From Natrinema sp. CBA1119 (lineage in GTDB: Archaea > Halobacteriota > Halobacteria > Halobacteriales > Natrialbaceae), in the NCBI RefSeq assembly GCF_002572525.1, contig NZ_PDBS01000008.1:310001-374000 (forward strand): DNA of 64,000 nucleotides. Direction: 5' to 3'. The position numbers were made by a program, and so were the translations under genes. Positions within the stretch are counted from its first letter, which is position 1, and the number at the start of each line of letters is the position of its first letter. The notes under the pieces were generated by a model. It did no database searches and was not told the origin of the DNA. It worked only from the letters and a program-made list of their open reading frames with translations. Below are positions 9,401 to 18,822 of the stretch, one piece after another.

Positions 9401-10011
9401 TCAGGAGTTCGCCAATTCGAAGTCGCCGAGATAGGCGTTGTTTCCGGAGACGTCCCACGTGAACTGGTCATCGTAGGAGACCGTGGCCGTGGTTGACTTC
9501 CCGGTCTGTACCTCCGTACTCTTCGTCAGTGGGTGGGGTGAGATCGTACCGACTTCCTCGTTGAACCCGACCGCACCGCTCGCATCCATTTCGATGGCAT
9601 CCCCGATCTCAACGGAGAAGTCCGCCCCGTCCCGCGAGAAGCTGATCGGAACGGTTGTGACGTCGGCGGATCGGACGTGTGTGTCAGCGACGGGCGCCCA
9701 GATGCCACCGGCGCGGCCGGAGTAGATGTCCTCGAGGGCCTCGCGCTGATCGTCGTTGGCTGTCTCGTCGATGAGTAACACGATGTCCCACTCCGTCTCG
9801 GGGCGAACATGACCCCCTCATCGGTCGAAATGAGCATGCCGACATCTACCCCACTTAGGTCGACATCGCCGTAGCTTCCCTCCTCGATATGCCACGCCAG
9901 TGAGACGGTACAGACGTCATCGTCCGGTGATTCCATCCATACACACTGGCATGCAACATCACAGTTACAGGCTTCAACGTAGTCTCCCTTGATGGTCCAT
10001 TCTTGTACCAT
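9401..10011 (-). pseudogene. DUF1326 protein, one frameshift
   Basis: Starts MVQEWTIKGDYVEACNCDVA, with the Cys cluster CNCDVACQCVW that characterises DUF1326 and could bind metal. The frame breaks at GGGG 9800-9803 after DEGVMFAP and resumes in the next frame with ETEWDIVLLIDETANDD; one extra base gives a continuous protein of about 203 residues. It precedes the DUF2182 gene, forming the usual two-gene unit. Both genes are broken by the same kind of single-base loss in a C/G run. Confidence 0.8.
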
Positions 10012-10184
10012 TGATGAACACCGTGAGATACGCCAGCAAGTAACACGATAAAGCTATCTAGTGAAAATATACCACCTGGTGAAATCGTTGGGTTGACTTC
10101 CCCATTCACCTGTTAACGCATTTCATTAGTAAACATCCGTGCACGTTATCTCGTCCTGTATTGAGCGATTCTACCCACCCGATA

Positions 10185-10340
10185 ATGGAAGAGGTCGTGG
10201 TGCATTCGCGACCTGTATCCAGTAGACGACTTTTAGGAGATTTCAGAGAAGTCAATAGCCAATCTGGCAACTGGTTCGCCTATACTGATCGATTGGTTGC
10301 TCAAGGCCTGATATCGGAGAGTATCGGGGTAGAACTATAG
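10185..10340 (+). CDS. Short ORF ended by a MITE (51 aa)
   Basis: Reads MEEVVVHSRPVSSRRLLGDF and ends ...LVAQGLISESIGVEL with a TAG that belongs to the MITE terminus at 10338. Without the MITE it would continue three codons to its own stop. The tail resembles the last helix of a small regulator, but no family is recognised. It may be a truncated or recently altered gene. Confidence 0.35.
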   Translation: MEEVVVHSRPVSSRRLLGDFREVNSQSGNWFAYTDRLVAQGLISESIGVEL

Positions 10341-10547
10341 TAGCCACTGAACGTCACTGCACACCCGATCGTACGACTGGAGCGCGGTTCGGAGCGAGCG
10401 CGGTTTGGAGCGAGCGCGGTTCGGAGCGAACGGAGTGAGCGAGAACCGCGGGAATGCGAACGGCGAGCGAAGCGAGCCGTGAGCGAACGGAGTGAGCGAG
10501 AACCACGGACTGTGCGATCGGTGTATAAATCGTTTCAGTTGTTACTA
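10338..10547. mobile_element. 210-bp long MITE, copy 4
   Basis: Same termini as the 80-bp copies (TAGTAGCCACTGAACGTCAC; right end GTTTCAGTTGTTACTA) with TA on both sides (10336-10337, 10548-10549). The centre is enlarged by about 130 bp of short, partly palindromic units such as GCGCGGTTCGGAGCGAGC and GAACGGAGTGAGCGAGAACC. Confidence 0.88.
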
Positions 10548-10660
10548 TAATTCAGTCGTGAGACGCTCGATCTCTGTTTGGAGTGTATCGATACGCTTGT
10601 TCTTTTGTTCGAACGTTGTCTCGAGAAAGATGAATATACCAGACGAAACGAAGCGTCTCA
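10539..10660 (-). other. Short minus-strand coding segment with coiled-coil end
   Basis: From the ATG at about 10657 the minus strand reads MRRFVSSGIFIFLETTFEQ and then a heptad-like tail (KNKRIDTLQTEIERLTTEL) that stops at TAG contributed by the MITE terminus. The tail is a convincing coiled coil. The segment may be the C-terminus of a lost gene. It converges with the short plus-strand frame on the other side of the MITE. Confidence 0.3.
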
Positions 10661-10845
10661 TCTCTTATAAGTGAGAGGGTTGACGGAATTGGTAGTACGA
10701 GAAAAAGTGAGCTGCCCGCCTGTCCCCGATACGTCGTCGACGATGGCGCGGAGGTGGTCGTTGCGGTCGTCTGTGTAGAACGTAACAAAGGCGAGGTCGT
10801 CACAGACCGTTAGGTCCGTGACTGCCGACGTGCCCGCAGTTCGGA

Positions 10846-11841
10846 TCAACTCGATGAAGCGGAAACGCCAAGAAACTCGAACGGTTCAGTCTCGACGAGT
10901 TCAGTAGCGACATCGCCAGCGAAGACATTCCCCTGATTCTCACCGAGTGGTAGCGATCGAACTCCGGCATCGGGGGCGAAGTCGATTCCATCGAAATCCA
11001 ACCAGAAGACGTTCGGTGAGAGCGCCGACTCGAAGTAGTAGCGTCGATCTCGGTGATCGGCGACCGTGCGCCAACGCGTCGAGGAGATATGTGGTTCGTC
11101 CGGTGTACTGATGCCGTAGGGCACGGAAACGTTGCGGATCGCGCCGAAGACGCTCGCCGTTGCGGTTCGACGGTTCTGGGTTTGCGGGATCGCGTCCACA
11201 TAAAAACTTGCGCGGGCGAATCGGTCAGCCGGGCGATTCGTTCCCGGTAACATGACGGTGCCGCCGATTGCCGACCAGTACTCGTCGAGTGCGAGTTGCT
11301 GGTCGAACGGCGGGGAGTTCGTCATTACCTGATATTCCTGATCGTGGTGGATTGTTAATTCACCGTCGACATACTCGAGGATGGCGCTGTCACCCGTGGC
11401 GTCCGAGATGGACAGGTGTAGGGTGGCGAACCGGCCTTCGTCCGGGATTTCGTCGGAAACGACGACGAAGTCCTCTTTCCGGTGGTTCTCGACCGCCTCG
11501 GCCACCGTCGCGAAGTTGTCGAGGAGGTACTGTGCCCACAGCGAGACCGCCAGTCCGGGTGTGTTACCATCCCACTCGGGATAATCAGATTCGGTGAGCC
11601 ACAGGACGTTTGTGGCCAGACCCGCCTCGTTCATCCCGTCGGTCGTCGCGATGTCGTACGCCGACGCGATAACACTGCCGTACTCAGCAGTCCATTCCAT
11701 CGAGGCCGGGCCGACGTTGCCCGTTCGCTCCATTCCGCGTGGGAATACCCAGATGTTGGTACCAATCTCGCTGTGCCAGTCCATCGACCGAGCGGTGAGC
11801 ACGATGTTCTCTGGTCCGAGATATACTAATCGGGTACACAT
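10846..11841 (-). CDS. Linear-amide C-N hydrolase (choloylglycine/penicillin V acylase family)
   Basis: A 331-residue Ntn-hydrolase. The start MCTRLVYLGPENIVLTARSM gives the catalytic Cys directly after the initiator Met and the conserved R-x-M-D-W motif (ARSMDWHSEIG). Further family marks are EAGLATNVLWL and the Asn-containing QVMTNSPPFDQQ. The family opens linear amides such as bile-salt conjugates, penicillin V or acyl-homoserine lactones; the natural substrate in haloarchaea is unknown. No signal peptide, so cytoplasmic. A further 63-residue frame (10658-10849) begins with TTG over its stop codon; I cannot tell if that is a gene. Confidence 0.88.
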   Translation of the reverse strand: MCTRLVYLGPENIVLTARSMDWHSEIGTNIWVFPRGMERTGNVGPASMEWTAEYGSVIASAYDIATTDGMNEAGLATNVLWLTESDYPEWDGNTPGLAVSLWAQYLLDNFATVAEAVENHRKEDFVVVSDEIPDEGRFATLHLSISDATGDSAILEYVDGELTIHHDQEYQVMTNSPPFDQQLALDEYWSAIGGTVMLPGTNRPADRFARASFYVDAIPQTQNRRTATASVFGAIRNVSVPYGISTPDEPHISSTRWRTVADHRDRRYYFESALSPNVFWLDFDGIDFAPDAGVRSLPLGENQGNVFAGDVATELVETEPFEFLGVSASSS

Positions 11842-12077
11842 TTACACTCTCCCTCCCGTTTCTCGGCTGTTGTGCCACATGATCTCATCGCACGTTAAGC
11901 AAGAAAATAAGTTCAGTCTAGGACCAACTGATATGTTCTGGCTGCGTAGGGACTGTCCCTCGAATTCGGAAGGTGCTACGGGAGTACGCCGATTCCGGTG
12001 CGACTAGGGGGTCGACTAACGACTAGCCAGCACATCGCCCCAGCAGTCTTATGGCCGCTCGTCCGCTCCACCCGTAT

Positions 12078-12446
12078 TCAGGACCGATCGGAACTGGTTC
12101 GCACTAGCGCCTCGGCCGTAGCGGCGTACCGGCCAGCCTGGACTTCGCCGAACGAGACGACCAGCATCGTCACCCAGGCTCCGGAATCGACGACGGCGTA
12201 CGACAGTTCCGACCCGTCCACTCGGCCGTGATAGATGGGAACGCCGTCGAACGTTCCCACAGGGTACCCGAGGACGGCCGCGATTTCATCGGGATCGACG
12301 TCCGATGCGTGGTCCCGTATCTCGGTGAGTGATTGCAGACTCGTCGGATCGACTGTACACAGACTGCCGTCGATATCGATCGAGAGCACTGCTCCCTCCA
12401 GCGATTCGAAGTACGATATATCGTCGTCTCGTCGTTCGATATCCAT
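12078..12446 (-). CDS. Small acidic protein downstream of the giant NTPase (122 aa)
   Basis: From the ATG at 12446 (MDIERRDDDISYFESLEGAV) this is an acidic alpha/beta protein with several hydrophobic strands (SYAVVDSGAWVTMLVVSFGE). A TTG nine codons upstream is an alternative start. It lies 63 bp after the stop of the 1426-residue protein on the same strand, so the two are probably one transcript and may act together. No family recognised. Confidence 0.6.
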   Translation of the reverse strand: MDIERRDDDISYFESLEGAVLSIDIDGSLCTVDPTSLQSLTEIRDHASDVDPDEIAAVLGYPVGTFDGVPIYHGRVDGSELSYAVVDSGAWVTMLVVSFGEVQAGRYAATAEALVRTSSDRS

Positions 12447-12509
12447 GTGTTTCGGGTCTTGGACGGTCGTCAAACGATCAGCTACGGACGGTGCCCAGCA
12501 GCATCGCTC

Positions 12510-15500
12510 TCACTGGTCTTCCTGTTCCGGCTGGTTGTGTCCGGGTCCGCCGTCAGTAGTCGAGTCCGGTTCGATGTTGGGGCCATCCGGTTCGTCGATC
12601 CCCTCCGCGACGAAGACGGTGCTTGCGATGTCGCCGTTCCCCGTCGCCTGTAGTCCCTGATCGAGGCGTGCCACGTAGTCCGCGCGGGCCCGGACATTCG
12701 CCGTCGATAGCGTGTCGCCCGCTTGCGAGAACGTTCGTTCGTGTGCGAGGTCGGCACGGAGCAGGTCCGCGTCGATCGCGGCCTGGATCGAATCGTTCAC
12801 GGCGTCGATGTACACTTCGATCTCCGTCCAGGGCCCCTGGCTCTTTACAGACTCCACGACCAAGTCGGCATACACACCCTCCAGAAACGCCGCTGGATCG
12901 TTCACGTGAGGCCCCCTCGTGAACTCGTGAAGTTCGGCATCGAGCCGTCGCCGCCACTCGTCGGCACCGTCGTGGACTGCTTCGAGGAGGGCTTGAACGT
13001 ACACGGCGGCGACGAACTCGGCCGGACGCTCCGGCAGTTCTTTCGTCGCGGTCGCTTCGATCCTGGCGCTCACGATCTCGAGCCATTCGTCGAGCTCCGA
13101 AATATCGGTCTGCGTTCGGCCGACAATCGCGAGTGCCTCGGCGTAGATCCGTTCGAAGATTCCGACTCGCTCGATATCGATCCAGTCGAACGAGAACTCC
13201 CCGTCGAATACCGCAAGGACCTGGGTCACTCCGAACCGGACCTCCTCCGGCCGGGCGTCGGCAGCGAGTGCGAGTGCCCTGCCGAAGACGGAAGCCACGT
13301 AGACTACCGGATGGGGCGGATTATCCGGCGCGTTCGCGGCCGTTTTGATCTGGGACAACACCGACTCGACCAGCCGTTCGTGCGTCCGTTCGCTGACGTC
13401 AGTTCGGGTCAGCACTGCCGCCAGGATCTCGGCGTCCGTCGCCGCGAAGGCGTCGAACCAGTCCGTCTTGTCGGGCCCGTCGATGGACTCTCGACTGGTC
13501 CGAAACGAGTGGATGAGCACTTCGATCCACTCCTGGGTGCGATCTGATTCCCCGTTGGCCGCCCAGTTCCTGGCAGCCCCGCCGAATACGTCGGCCAGGA
13601 ACGTAGTCGGATCGTCGACCGAGTCGCTCGTGGTCGCTCTCGCCTCGATCCGATCCGTGAGGCCGGTATACCAGGTGTGCTCCCCGCGTGGTGTGACGCC
13701 GCCGTCCGAATCCGCCGATTCTGGTTCGTACCCCCGAACGTGCGTCGACAGCGCACCGCGATACACGTCCGTCAGATACTGCGTCGTTTCCTCGGGAGGT
13801 CCGTCGGCTGCGATCCCTCGCATCACCGACGCGTCGTATCGTTCCATCCAGTCCTCGAAACCGAGGGAGGACTCGAACGGAATCGTTTTACTACCGTACG
13901 GGTACTGACTGACCTGATCCGGATCGTCGTTCTCGACCTCGCCGAAAGCAGCGAGCGCCGCTGCATGGAGGCCTGCCCGGACCGTTCGCTCGTTCTCGAA
14001 CGGTTCTGCACTGGCGATCGAATCAACGATTCGGTGACACCCTGCAAACAACTGCTCGGCGTGGTCGATATCACCGGATCGGACGACGACCCAAACGGCT
14101 TGCCCATACGCGTCGAGGACGAACGTCTCGGGGTCCTCGATGAGTTCCGTCGCTGTCGCCGTTTGGCACACGCTCTGGCCGACGGCGTCGATGAAGGGGG
14201 CGAACACCTCGTCAGGACAGCCGTGCTCGAACACCCACATGCCCAGGCCGGCGACGTAGACATCTTTGAGCATCACGCACTGGCTCTCCCGGTCAGTGAT
14301 GTCCTGGGCTGCCTCCCTGGCGCGGGACGCGATATCGGCCACCCAGGCCGACAGTTTCTCAGCCGAACACTCGACATCCGCAACTGCCCCGAGCATGGAC
14401 GCGAAACTGTTTCCGAGGATGCCCATGGTGTATCGGTCGTTGGGGCTCATCCCGTACTGGCGGACGCGCGAGACGATGGTGGAGATGCCCCCGTTGGCCG
14501 CCGCTGGATCGTCGGCCCGTCTGACGATCCGTCCGACTGCGCCTCCGTAGACGAAGTGGAGCGGGAATTGCCACCCGTCGTCGACCATCTCGTGAAGTGC
14601 CGCGTCGACACATCCGATCGCGCCGTGGTTTACGATCGACCCGTCTGGCGGCTGGGCGAGCCTCGCCAGTGCGCCCGTAAAAGCGGTGGCAAACGGCTCC
14701 AGGTCGCCGCCGACGGCTTCGCGACCGTGCGGAGCGGCGGTCTCGTTCGTGACCTCCAGCACGCCGCGTGCGACGGCGTGAACCCACTCGTCGGTCGTTG
14801 ACTTCGCTCTCGCCACGGCCGCAATGGCGGCCCCGTAGACCTCGCCTCGGTACAGGAGCGCTTCGTCGGAGTCGTCAGTCCGGTTCAGGCCCACCTCCGC
14901 CACGAGGTCGTCGATGACGGAGAGCCACGGCCCGGCAGCGGTTGGCCCGTGGGTCATGGAGATGGCGTCGACTGCCTCGGCGACGGTGGCCCCGACGTAT
15001 TCCCCGTCCAGCGAGTGATCCGGAACCCCCGCAATCGCTGCCAGTGTGCTCTGGTCCGTGACCGACTCGACGTCGACTGTCCGACGGGACGGTGACTGCA
15101 CCTCGTTCCACCCGATCGCATCGAGCAGGTCCCCAGCGACGGCTGCGGGCTCTCGATCGGGCGAGCCGTACATGTCGTCCATGCTGATCTCGACGCGGTC
15201 GGTCCAGGCTGTCAGTTCCTCACAGCCGGCCCGCTCACAGACGTCGTCGAGTCGGTCGCGGTAGGCGTCATCGCAAATGAGCAGTGCACCCACACAACTC
15301 CCCTCGTCGACCCACTCGGGGAGTGCTCGCAGACCGTCGTCGCCTGGTATCCTCGCAGGCCCGGCACCGTACGTCGCGACGACGACGGCGTTCGGCGTCG
15401 CCTCGACCCCTTCGCGAATGTGATCGGGATTGTTGAGAGCGGGGAGTCTGATAGTTGCTCCCCACTCGGCGAGTTCCGTGACCAGGGACGCGGCCACGTG

Positions 15501-16790
15501 ACGCTTCCCGCTCGCTTTGGGACCGGAGAGAACGACCAGTCCCCCATCGAGTGCGTCGAGGAGGTCCGTGTCGTCGGCGAACGATCTCCAGTCCCTCCCG
15601 TTCTCGCCCTCACCGTTTGTCTCCTGGAACTGCGCCGGCAGTTCGCGCTCGGCGGCAGCGTCGTACAATGCCTGCGGCCCGTCCCAGTACCAGGAACCGA
15701 CGAGTCTAAACAACCCGTACTCCTCGGGGTCCGTCGAAATCGCTCCGAACGTTGAACTGGCCGACTGGAGCACGTCGACTGGCTCACTGACCGCCTCACG
15801 TGCCACGTCGAGTACCGATTCCCGGTCGCCGTCGTCAGCGAGACGGTCGCCGATCAGTGCCCGTGCGGGATCGGCGGCGAACACCGTGAGGTGATCAACC
15901 GTTCCAGGCGGGAGATCCAGTGCGATCTCCAGTGCTTCAGCGGCCGTGGACACTATTCGAAGCCGAGCGAGTGACTCGAGCCAGTCCGCCTCCTCGTCCA
16001 GTCCAACGGCGACCAGCGCTACCGCGGCGAGGACCGGTGGTGCGCGTTCGTTGGGGATCCGGCTTGGAAGGCCACCGCTCGGAACGAGTGGTGAGACTGC
16101 GTCCGCGAACTCTTCGCTGAACGGGTCGATCGAAACGTCGTAGCCGCCGAACGCTCGCCTGACATCTCCGGGCAGTATCACCGACGCAGCGTCCTGTTTC
16201 GAGAGGGAGGCAAACGCTTCCGGCGTGACGGTCGCATCGTACCAGCCGAGATGTGCCTGGAGCTGCGGGGTTTCGAAGTAGTACGGCGGATATCTGGCCC
16301 GGTCCAGCACGACCGATAGTTCGTCCTCTCGGAGGTCGCCCACACCGCGCTTGCTGAGACGCTGCCGAACCTCGTTTATTGCCGCCGGAGCAGCAGTCGG
16401 CGGCGTTCGTACCACTAACACTGTATCGACCGTCTCGACGAACTGTCCGGCGACCCCCAGATCACGCTGGCAGAGCCAGTCGAAACTCCGCGGTCGGGCG
16501 AGGAGTACTGCACCACCCGATCCGGCGAACAGCGATTTCTCGCCGAACTCGTACGTGTAGGTCGCTACGCTCTCATCGTCGAGGTCGAACACCGCGGACA
16601 CGAAGTCCTCGAGGATGACGAGTTCGTCGTCGACGGCTACTGTCTCGGGCAGTTCTCGGACAGTTCGACCGACCGACCGCAGCCGCTGTGACGTTCCGAT
16701 ACCGGGTGCACCGAGAACGAGCGTCACCTCGTCCGGTTCGACTGCATCCACCAGTTCACCAGGCCTAACTTCCTGTATCGTACAATCCAT
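12510..16790 (-). CDS. Giant protein with two P-loop regions and a ~48-aa repeat solenoid (1426 aa)
   Basis: Start chosen at the ATG at 16790 (MDCTIQEVRPGELVDAVEPD); upstream in-frame residues look non-coding. Residues 27-34 (GAPGIGTS) are a Walker A-like loop with ELVILEDF at 56-63 as a possible Walker B. Residues 423-430 (GPKASGKR) are a second, better Walker A, with GALLICDD at 501-508 as Walker B. From about 640 to 1320 a solenoid repeats a V-Y-x-x-A-L-like anchor: 651, 747, 844, 894, 1009, 1068, 1168, 1215, 1263 and 1307, with weaker units near 700, 795, 939 and 1120, giving a period of about 48 residues. The C-terminal 50 residues are Pro/Glu/Asp-rich. The layout resembles STAND-type signalling NTPases (sensor solenoid plus NTPase), known in antiphage defence, but no effector domain is visible. 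Function unknown. Confidence 0.8.
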   Translation of the reverse strand: MDCTIQEVRPGELVDAVEPDEVTLVLGAPGIGTSQRLRSVGRTVRELPETVAVDDELVILEDFVSAVFDLDDESVATYTYEFGEKSLFAGSGGAVLLARPRSFDWLCQRDLGVAGQFVETVDTVLVVRTPPTAAPAAINEVRQRLSKRGVGDLREDELSVVLDRARYPPYYFETPQLQAHLGWYDATVTPEAFASLSKQDAASVILPGDVRRAFGGYDVSIDPFSEEFADAVSPLVPSGGLPSRIPNERAPPVLAAVALVAVGLDEEADWLESLARLRIVSTAAEALEIALDLPPGTVDHLTVFAADPARALIGDRLADDGDRESVLDVAREAVSEPVDVLQSASSTFGAISTDPEEYGLFRLVGSWYWDGPQALYDAAAERELPAQFQETNGEGENGRDWRSFADDTDLLDALDGGLVVLSGPKASGKRHVAASLVTELAEWGATIRLPALNNPDHIREGVEATPNAVVVATYGAGPARIPGDDGLRALPEWVDEGSCVGALLICDDAYRDRLDDVCERAGCEELTAWTDRVEISMDDMYGSPDREPAAVAGDLLDAIGWNEVQSPSRRTVDVESVTDQSTLAAIAGVPDHSLDGEYVGATVAEAVDAISMTHGPTAAGPWLSVIDDLVAEVGLNRTDDSDEALLYRGEVYGAAIAAVARAKSTTDEWVHAVARGVLEVTNETAAPHGREAVGGDLEPFATAFTGALARLAQPPDGSIVNHGAIGCVDAALHEMVDDGWQFPLHFVYGGAVGRIVRRADDPAAANGGISTIVSRVRQYGMSPNDRYTMGILGNSFASMLGAVADVECSAEKLSAWVADIASRAREAAQDITDRESQCVMLKDVYVAGLGMWVFEHGCPDEVFAPFIDAVGQSVCQTATATELIEDPETFVLDAYGQAVWVVVRSGDIDHAEQLFAGCHRIVDSIASAEPFENERTVRAGLHAAALAAFGEVENDDPDQVSQYPYGSKTIPFESSLGFEDWMERYDASVMRGIAADGPPEETTQYLTDVYRGALSTHVRGYEPESADSDGGVTPRGEHTWYTGLTDRIEARATTSDSVDDPTTFLADVFGGAARNWAANGESDRTQEWIEVLIHSFRTSRESIDGPDKTDWFDAFAATDAEILAAVLTRTDVSERTHERLVESVLSQIKTAANAPDNPPHPVVYVASVFGRALALAADARPEEVRFGVTQVLAVFDGEFSFDWIDIERVGIFERIYAEALAIVGRTQTDISELDEWLEIVSARIEATATKELPERPAEFVAAVYVQALLEAVHDGADEWRRRLDAELHEFTRGPHVNDPAAFLEGVYADLVVESVKSQGPWTEIEVYIDAVNDSIQAAIDADLLRADLAHERTFSQAGDTLSTANVRARADYVARLDQGLQATGNGDIASTVFVAEGIDEPDGPNIEPDSTTDGGPGHNQPEQEDQ

Positions 16791-16984
16791 GAGTTTGCGG
16801 CAACCCACCCCGTCGACGAATCTGTGCGAGAGTACGACAACGGAAGTTGGTTGTATTTGTCTAATTCTGACCGTAATATAACAGTTTCTATCGCCAACGA
16901 TCTGACGTGTGTTCCGCTGCATCTCGACGACCGACACCGAAAACCGAGCTTCCCCATCCAACTTGCTCACGGCTGACGCCGTTC

Positions 16985-17065
16985 GCACCGTGAGGGGAGC
17001 GGGAGACCAAAGGTCTCACGGGCCAAGCGAACGGGCGCTTCGCGCCCGTGAGCAGCTGGGGTTCC
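16985..17065. repeat. Cluster of short palindromes
   Basis: Contains GAGACC-aaa-GGTCTC (a perfect 6-bp inverted repeat) and CGGGCGC-ttc-GCGCCCG (a 7-bp stem) within 40 bp, between the start of the giant NTPase gene and the ArdC-like remnant. The stems could act as a bidirectional terminator or be the scar of a lost insertion. Confidence 0.5.
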
Positions 17066-17091
17066 TGCTTCCAAGACGTGCTTTGCAGAAA

Positions 17092-17311
17092 TCAAAGTGG
17101 ACACTGGCGCTTGATCAGGAGCGTATTCCGATACAAGGAGTCATAGAAGCGACGCTGGACCTCGAGCCACTCCAGGAACTCTGCGCTGGCCTGCCGCGTC
17201 GTCGACGCCGGCGACGAGCTCGGCAATCCATGCTCCGATAGTGCTGTTCATCTCCTGGGATCTCGTGTCGGTATCCTTCGAGGAAACCGACGAGTCACTG
17301 ATCGTAGCCAT
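17092..17311 (-). pseudogene. ArdC-like antirestriction protein, N-terminal remnant
   Basis: From the ATG at 17311 the frame gives a Ser/Thr-rich head and then STIGAWIAELVAGVDDAA. After a frameshift near 17190 it continues EFLEWLEVQRRFYDSLY-RNTLLIKRQCP and stops at 17092-17094. This order (short acidic helix, F-x-E-W-L, RNTLLIK-x-QCP) matches the N-terminal ssDNA-binding part of haloarchaeal ArdC-like proteins carried by plasmids and integrative elements. The rest of the roughly 300-residue protein is missing. Confidence 0.55.
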
Positions 17312-17414
17312 TGTGTTCACCGAATCGAGTTCACGGCGACTGCGTCAGTGCAGACCGCGGTGCACCCCTCAACAGGGGACAAAAAACATCACCAGTAGCC
17401 CGCTTGCCGGCGTC

Positions 17415-18182
17415 TCAGCGGCCGATTGTGCCCTGGCGTGTGATCGGGGCGTCGGGGTTGATGGTAAATGCGACGATGGTCGAGTCCTCGGTTGCAGTGA
17501 CGGTTACGTCGCCGTCGTCAGTCACGAGTGCGTTCTCGGTGTACCCGACGGACTCCTCGCCGACGTTGACGGTTCCCTCGAAGACGTACAGATAGGTGTG
17601 CCAGTCCGACTGGGACGGTAGCGTGACCGTGGCGCCGGCGCCGAGACGGCAGTCGTAGAAGTCGACATCGTTGCGGACGAACAGTGGTGCATCGGTCCCC
17701 TCGGGCCCGAACAGGTGGCGCCACTCGTTCGCAACGGGATCAGGAATCGGCTCGTGCTGGATGTTCGGCTCGAGGTCGAGGCTGTGCGGCCGAACGAAGA
17801 TCTGGAGCATCCGCAGCGGCGGGTCGTCCGCGAGCGTTTCCTCGGCGTGCCAGAAGCCGCTGCCGGCGTTCATCACCATCAGGTGTTCGGGGTCCGTTAC
17901 GAGTTTGTTACCCTGCCGGTCGTCGTGGCGCATCACGCCGTCGGGCACCCAGGAGATGATCTCCTCGTTGCGGTGCTGGTGCATTCGGATGAGTGTCTCC
18001 GGATCCATGAACGACTCGACGACGGTCGCAAGTGGCCCGTATCCGTGGTCGTCGTGTTCGGGGACTGCCCTCCCAGGGAAGTTGAGGTGGATTCTGAACG
18101 TGCCCTGGTTCTGCGAGATGTCCGTTCGCGGCGACGTGTGGATACGAGGTTGCGTCTGTGTTGAGGGCGAATCTTCCATCAC
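17415..18182 (-). CDS. Pirin-family bicupin protein
   Basis: A 255-residue pirin. The N-terminal cupin carries the metal-binding pattern MHQHRNEEIISWVPDG and later GSGFWHAEE; the C-terminal cupin is the more degenerate half (SDWHTYLYVFEGTVNVGEE). Some bacterial pirins oxidise quercetin and others regulate metabolism or redox sensing; which applies here cannot be told. It is a single gene, with a long MITE about 160 bp behind its start. Confidence 0.88.
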   Translation of the reverse strand: MMEDSPSTQTQPRIHTSPRTDISQNQGTFRIHLNFPGRAVPEHDDHGYGPLATVVESFMDPETLIRMHQHRNEEIISWVPDGVMRHDDRQGNKLVTDPEHLMVMNAGSGFWHAEETLADDPPLRMLQIFVRPHSLDLEPNIQHEPIPDPVANEWRHLFGPEGTDAPLFVRNDVDFYDCRLGAGATVTLPSQSDWHTYLYVFEGTVNVGEESVGYTENALVTDDGDVTVTATEDSTIVAFTINPDAPITRQGTIGR

Positions 18183-18344
18183 CAGGTCGTAATCGCTCAG
18201 CCGCTATATGGGTTCTGCGCGAGCTCCCTCAATGTGACACTCTGGATGGGCTGGTTGTTCAGTCCGGTAGAGTACATCCGGACGGGAAGTAGACGCTCCG
18301 CTCGCTGCCGATCTCTTCAAGATCCTCCGATGGCGGTGGAAATA

Positions 18345-18535
18345 TAATAACAACTGAAACGGTTTATACACCGATCACACAGTCCACGGTTCTTGCTCGC
18401 GGTGCTCGCTCGCGGTGCTCGCTCACGGCTCGCTTCGCTCACCGTTCGCATCCCCGCGGTTCTCGCTCACTACGTTCGCTCCGAACCGCGCTGCTGTCGT
18501 ACGATCGGGTGTGCAGTGACGTTCAGTGGCTACTA
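18345..18535. mobile_element. 191-bp long MITE, copy 5
   Basis: Left end TAATAACAACTGAAACGGTT, right end GACGTTCAGTGGCTACTA, with TA on both sides (18343-18344, 18536-18537). The enlarged centre has CGGTTCTCGCTCAC-type short repeats shared with copies 4 and 6. It lies directly against the TrkH remnant. Confidence 0.88.
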
Positions 18536-18540
18536 TAGCA

Positions 18541-18713
18541 CTCGTAACTGCAGTATCCACAGACAGCGCCGGTATCGTATTCAGCGGCGTCGGGGCCGCG
18601 ACGGACTCGTCGTGGAACGGGTGGACTCGACTCTGGTCTTCCTGATGTGGATCGGTCGACTGGAGATAGTCCCCGTGCTGGCGGTGTTCATCTCCGCGAT
18701 TGACAGTCGGTGA
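18541..18713 (+). pseudogene. trkH: TrkH potassium transporter, C-terminal remnant
   Basis: Begins directly after the MITE. One frame gives ALVTAVSTDSAGIVFSGVGA, matching the start of the last pore-loop region; after a one-base slip the other frame gives LVFLMWIGRLEIVPVLAVF and a stop at 18713. W-x-G-R-L-E-I-x-P-V-L is the hallmark of the last TrkH helix. Only about 50 of some 500 residues remain. The gene probably formed a unit with the USP and permease genes behind it. Confidence 0.7.
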
Positions 18714-18822
18714 CGGACGAGCCGAGGTGAACCTAAACGACGAGTTTTCAGCGCTGGAGAGGTATTTTAAACTCTTCTGCTGCTCCAGTGGCGCAGAGCG
18801 TACCTTCTTAACTGACGAGGAT

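Noticed and set aside
12723-13547. Long plus-strand frames opposite the giant NTPase gene
   Set aside because: Arg/Pro/Ser-rich shadow frames produced by the high-GC coding strand; no motif and wrong third-position bias.
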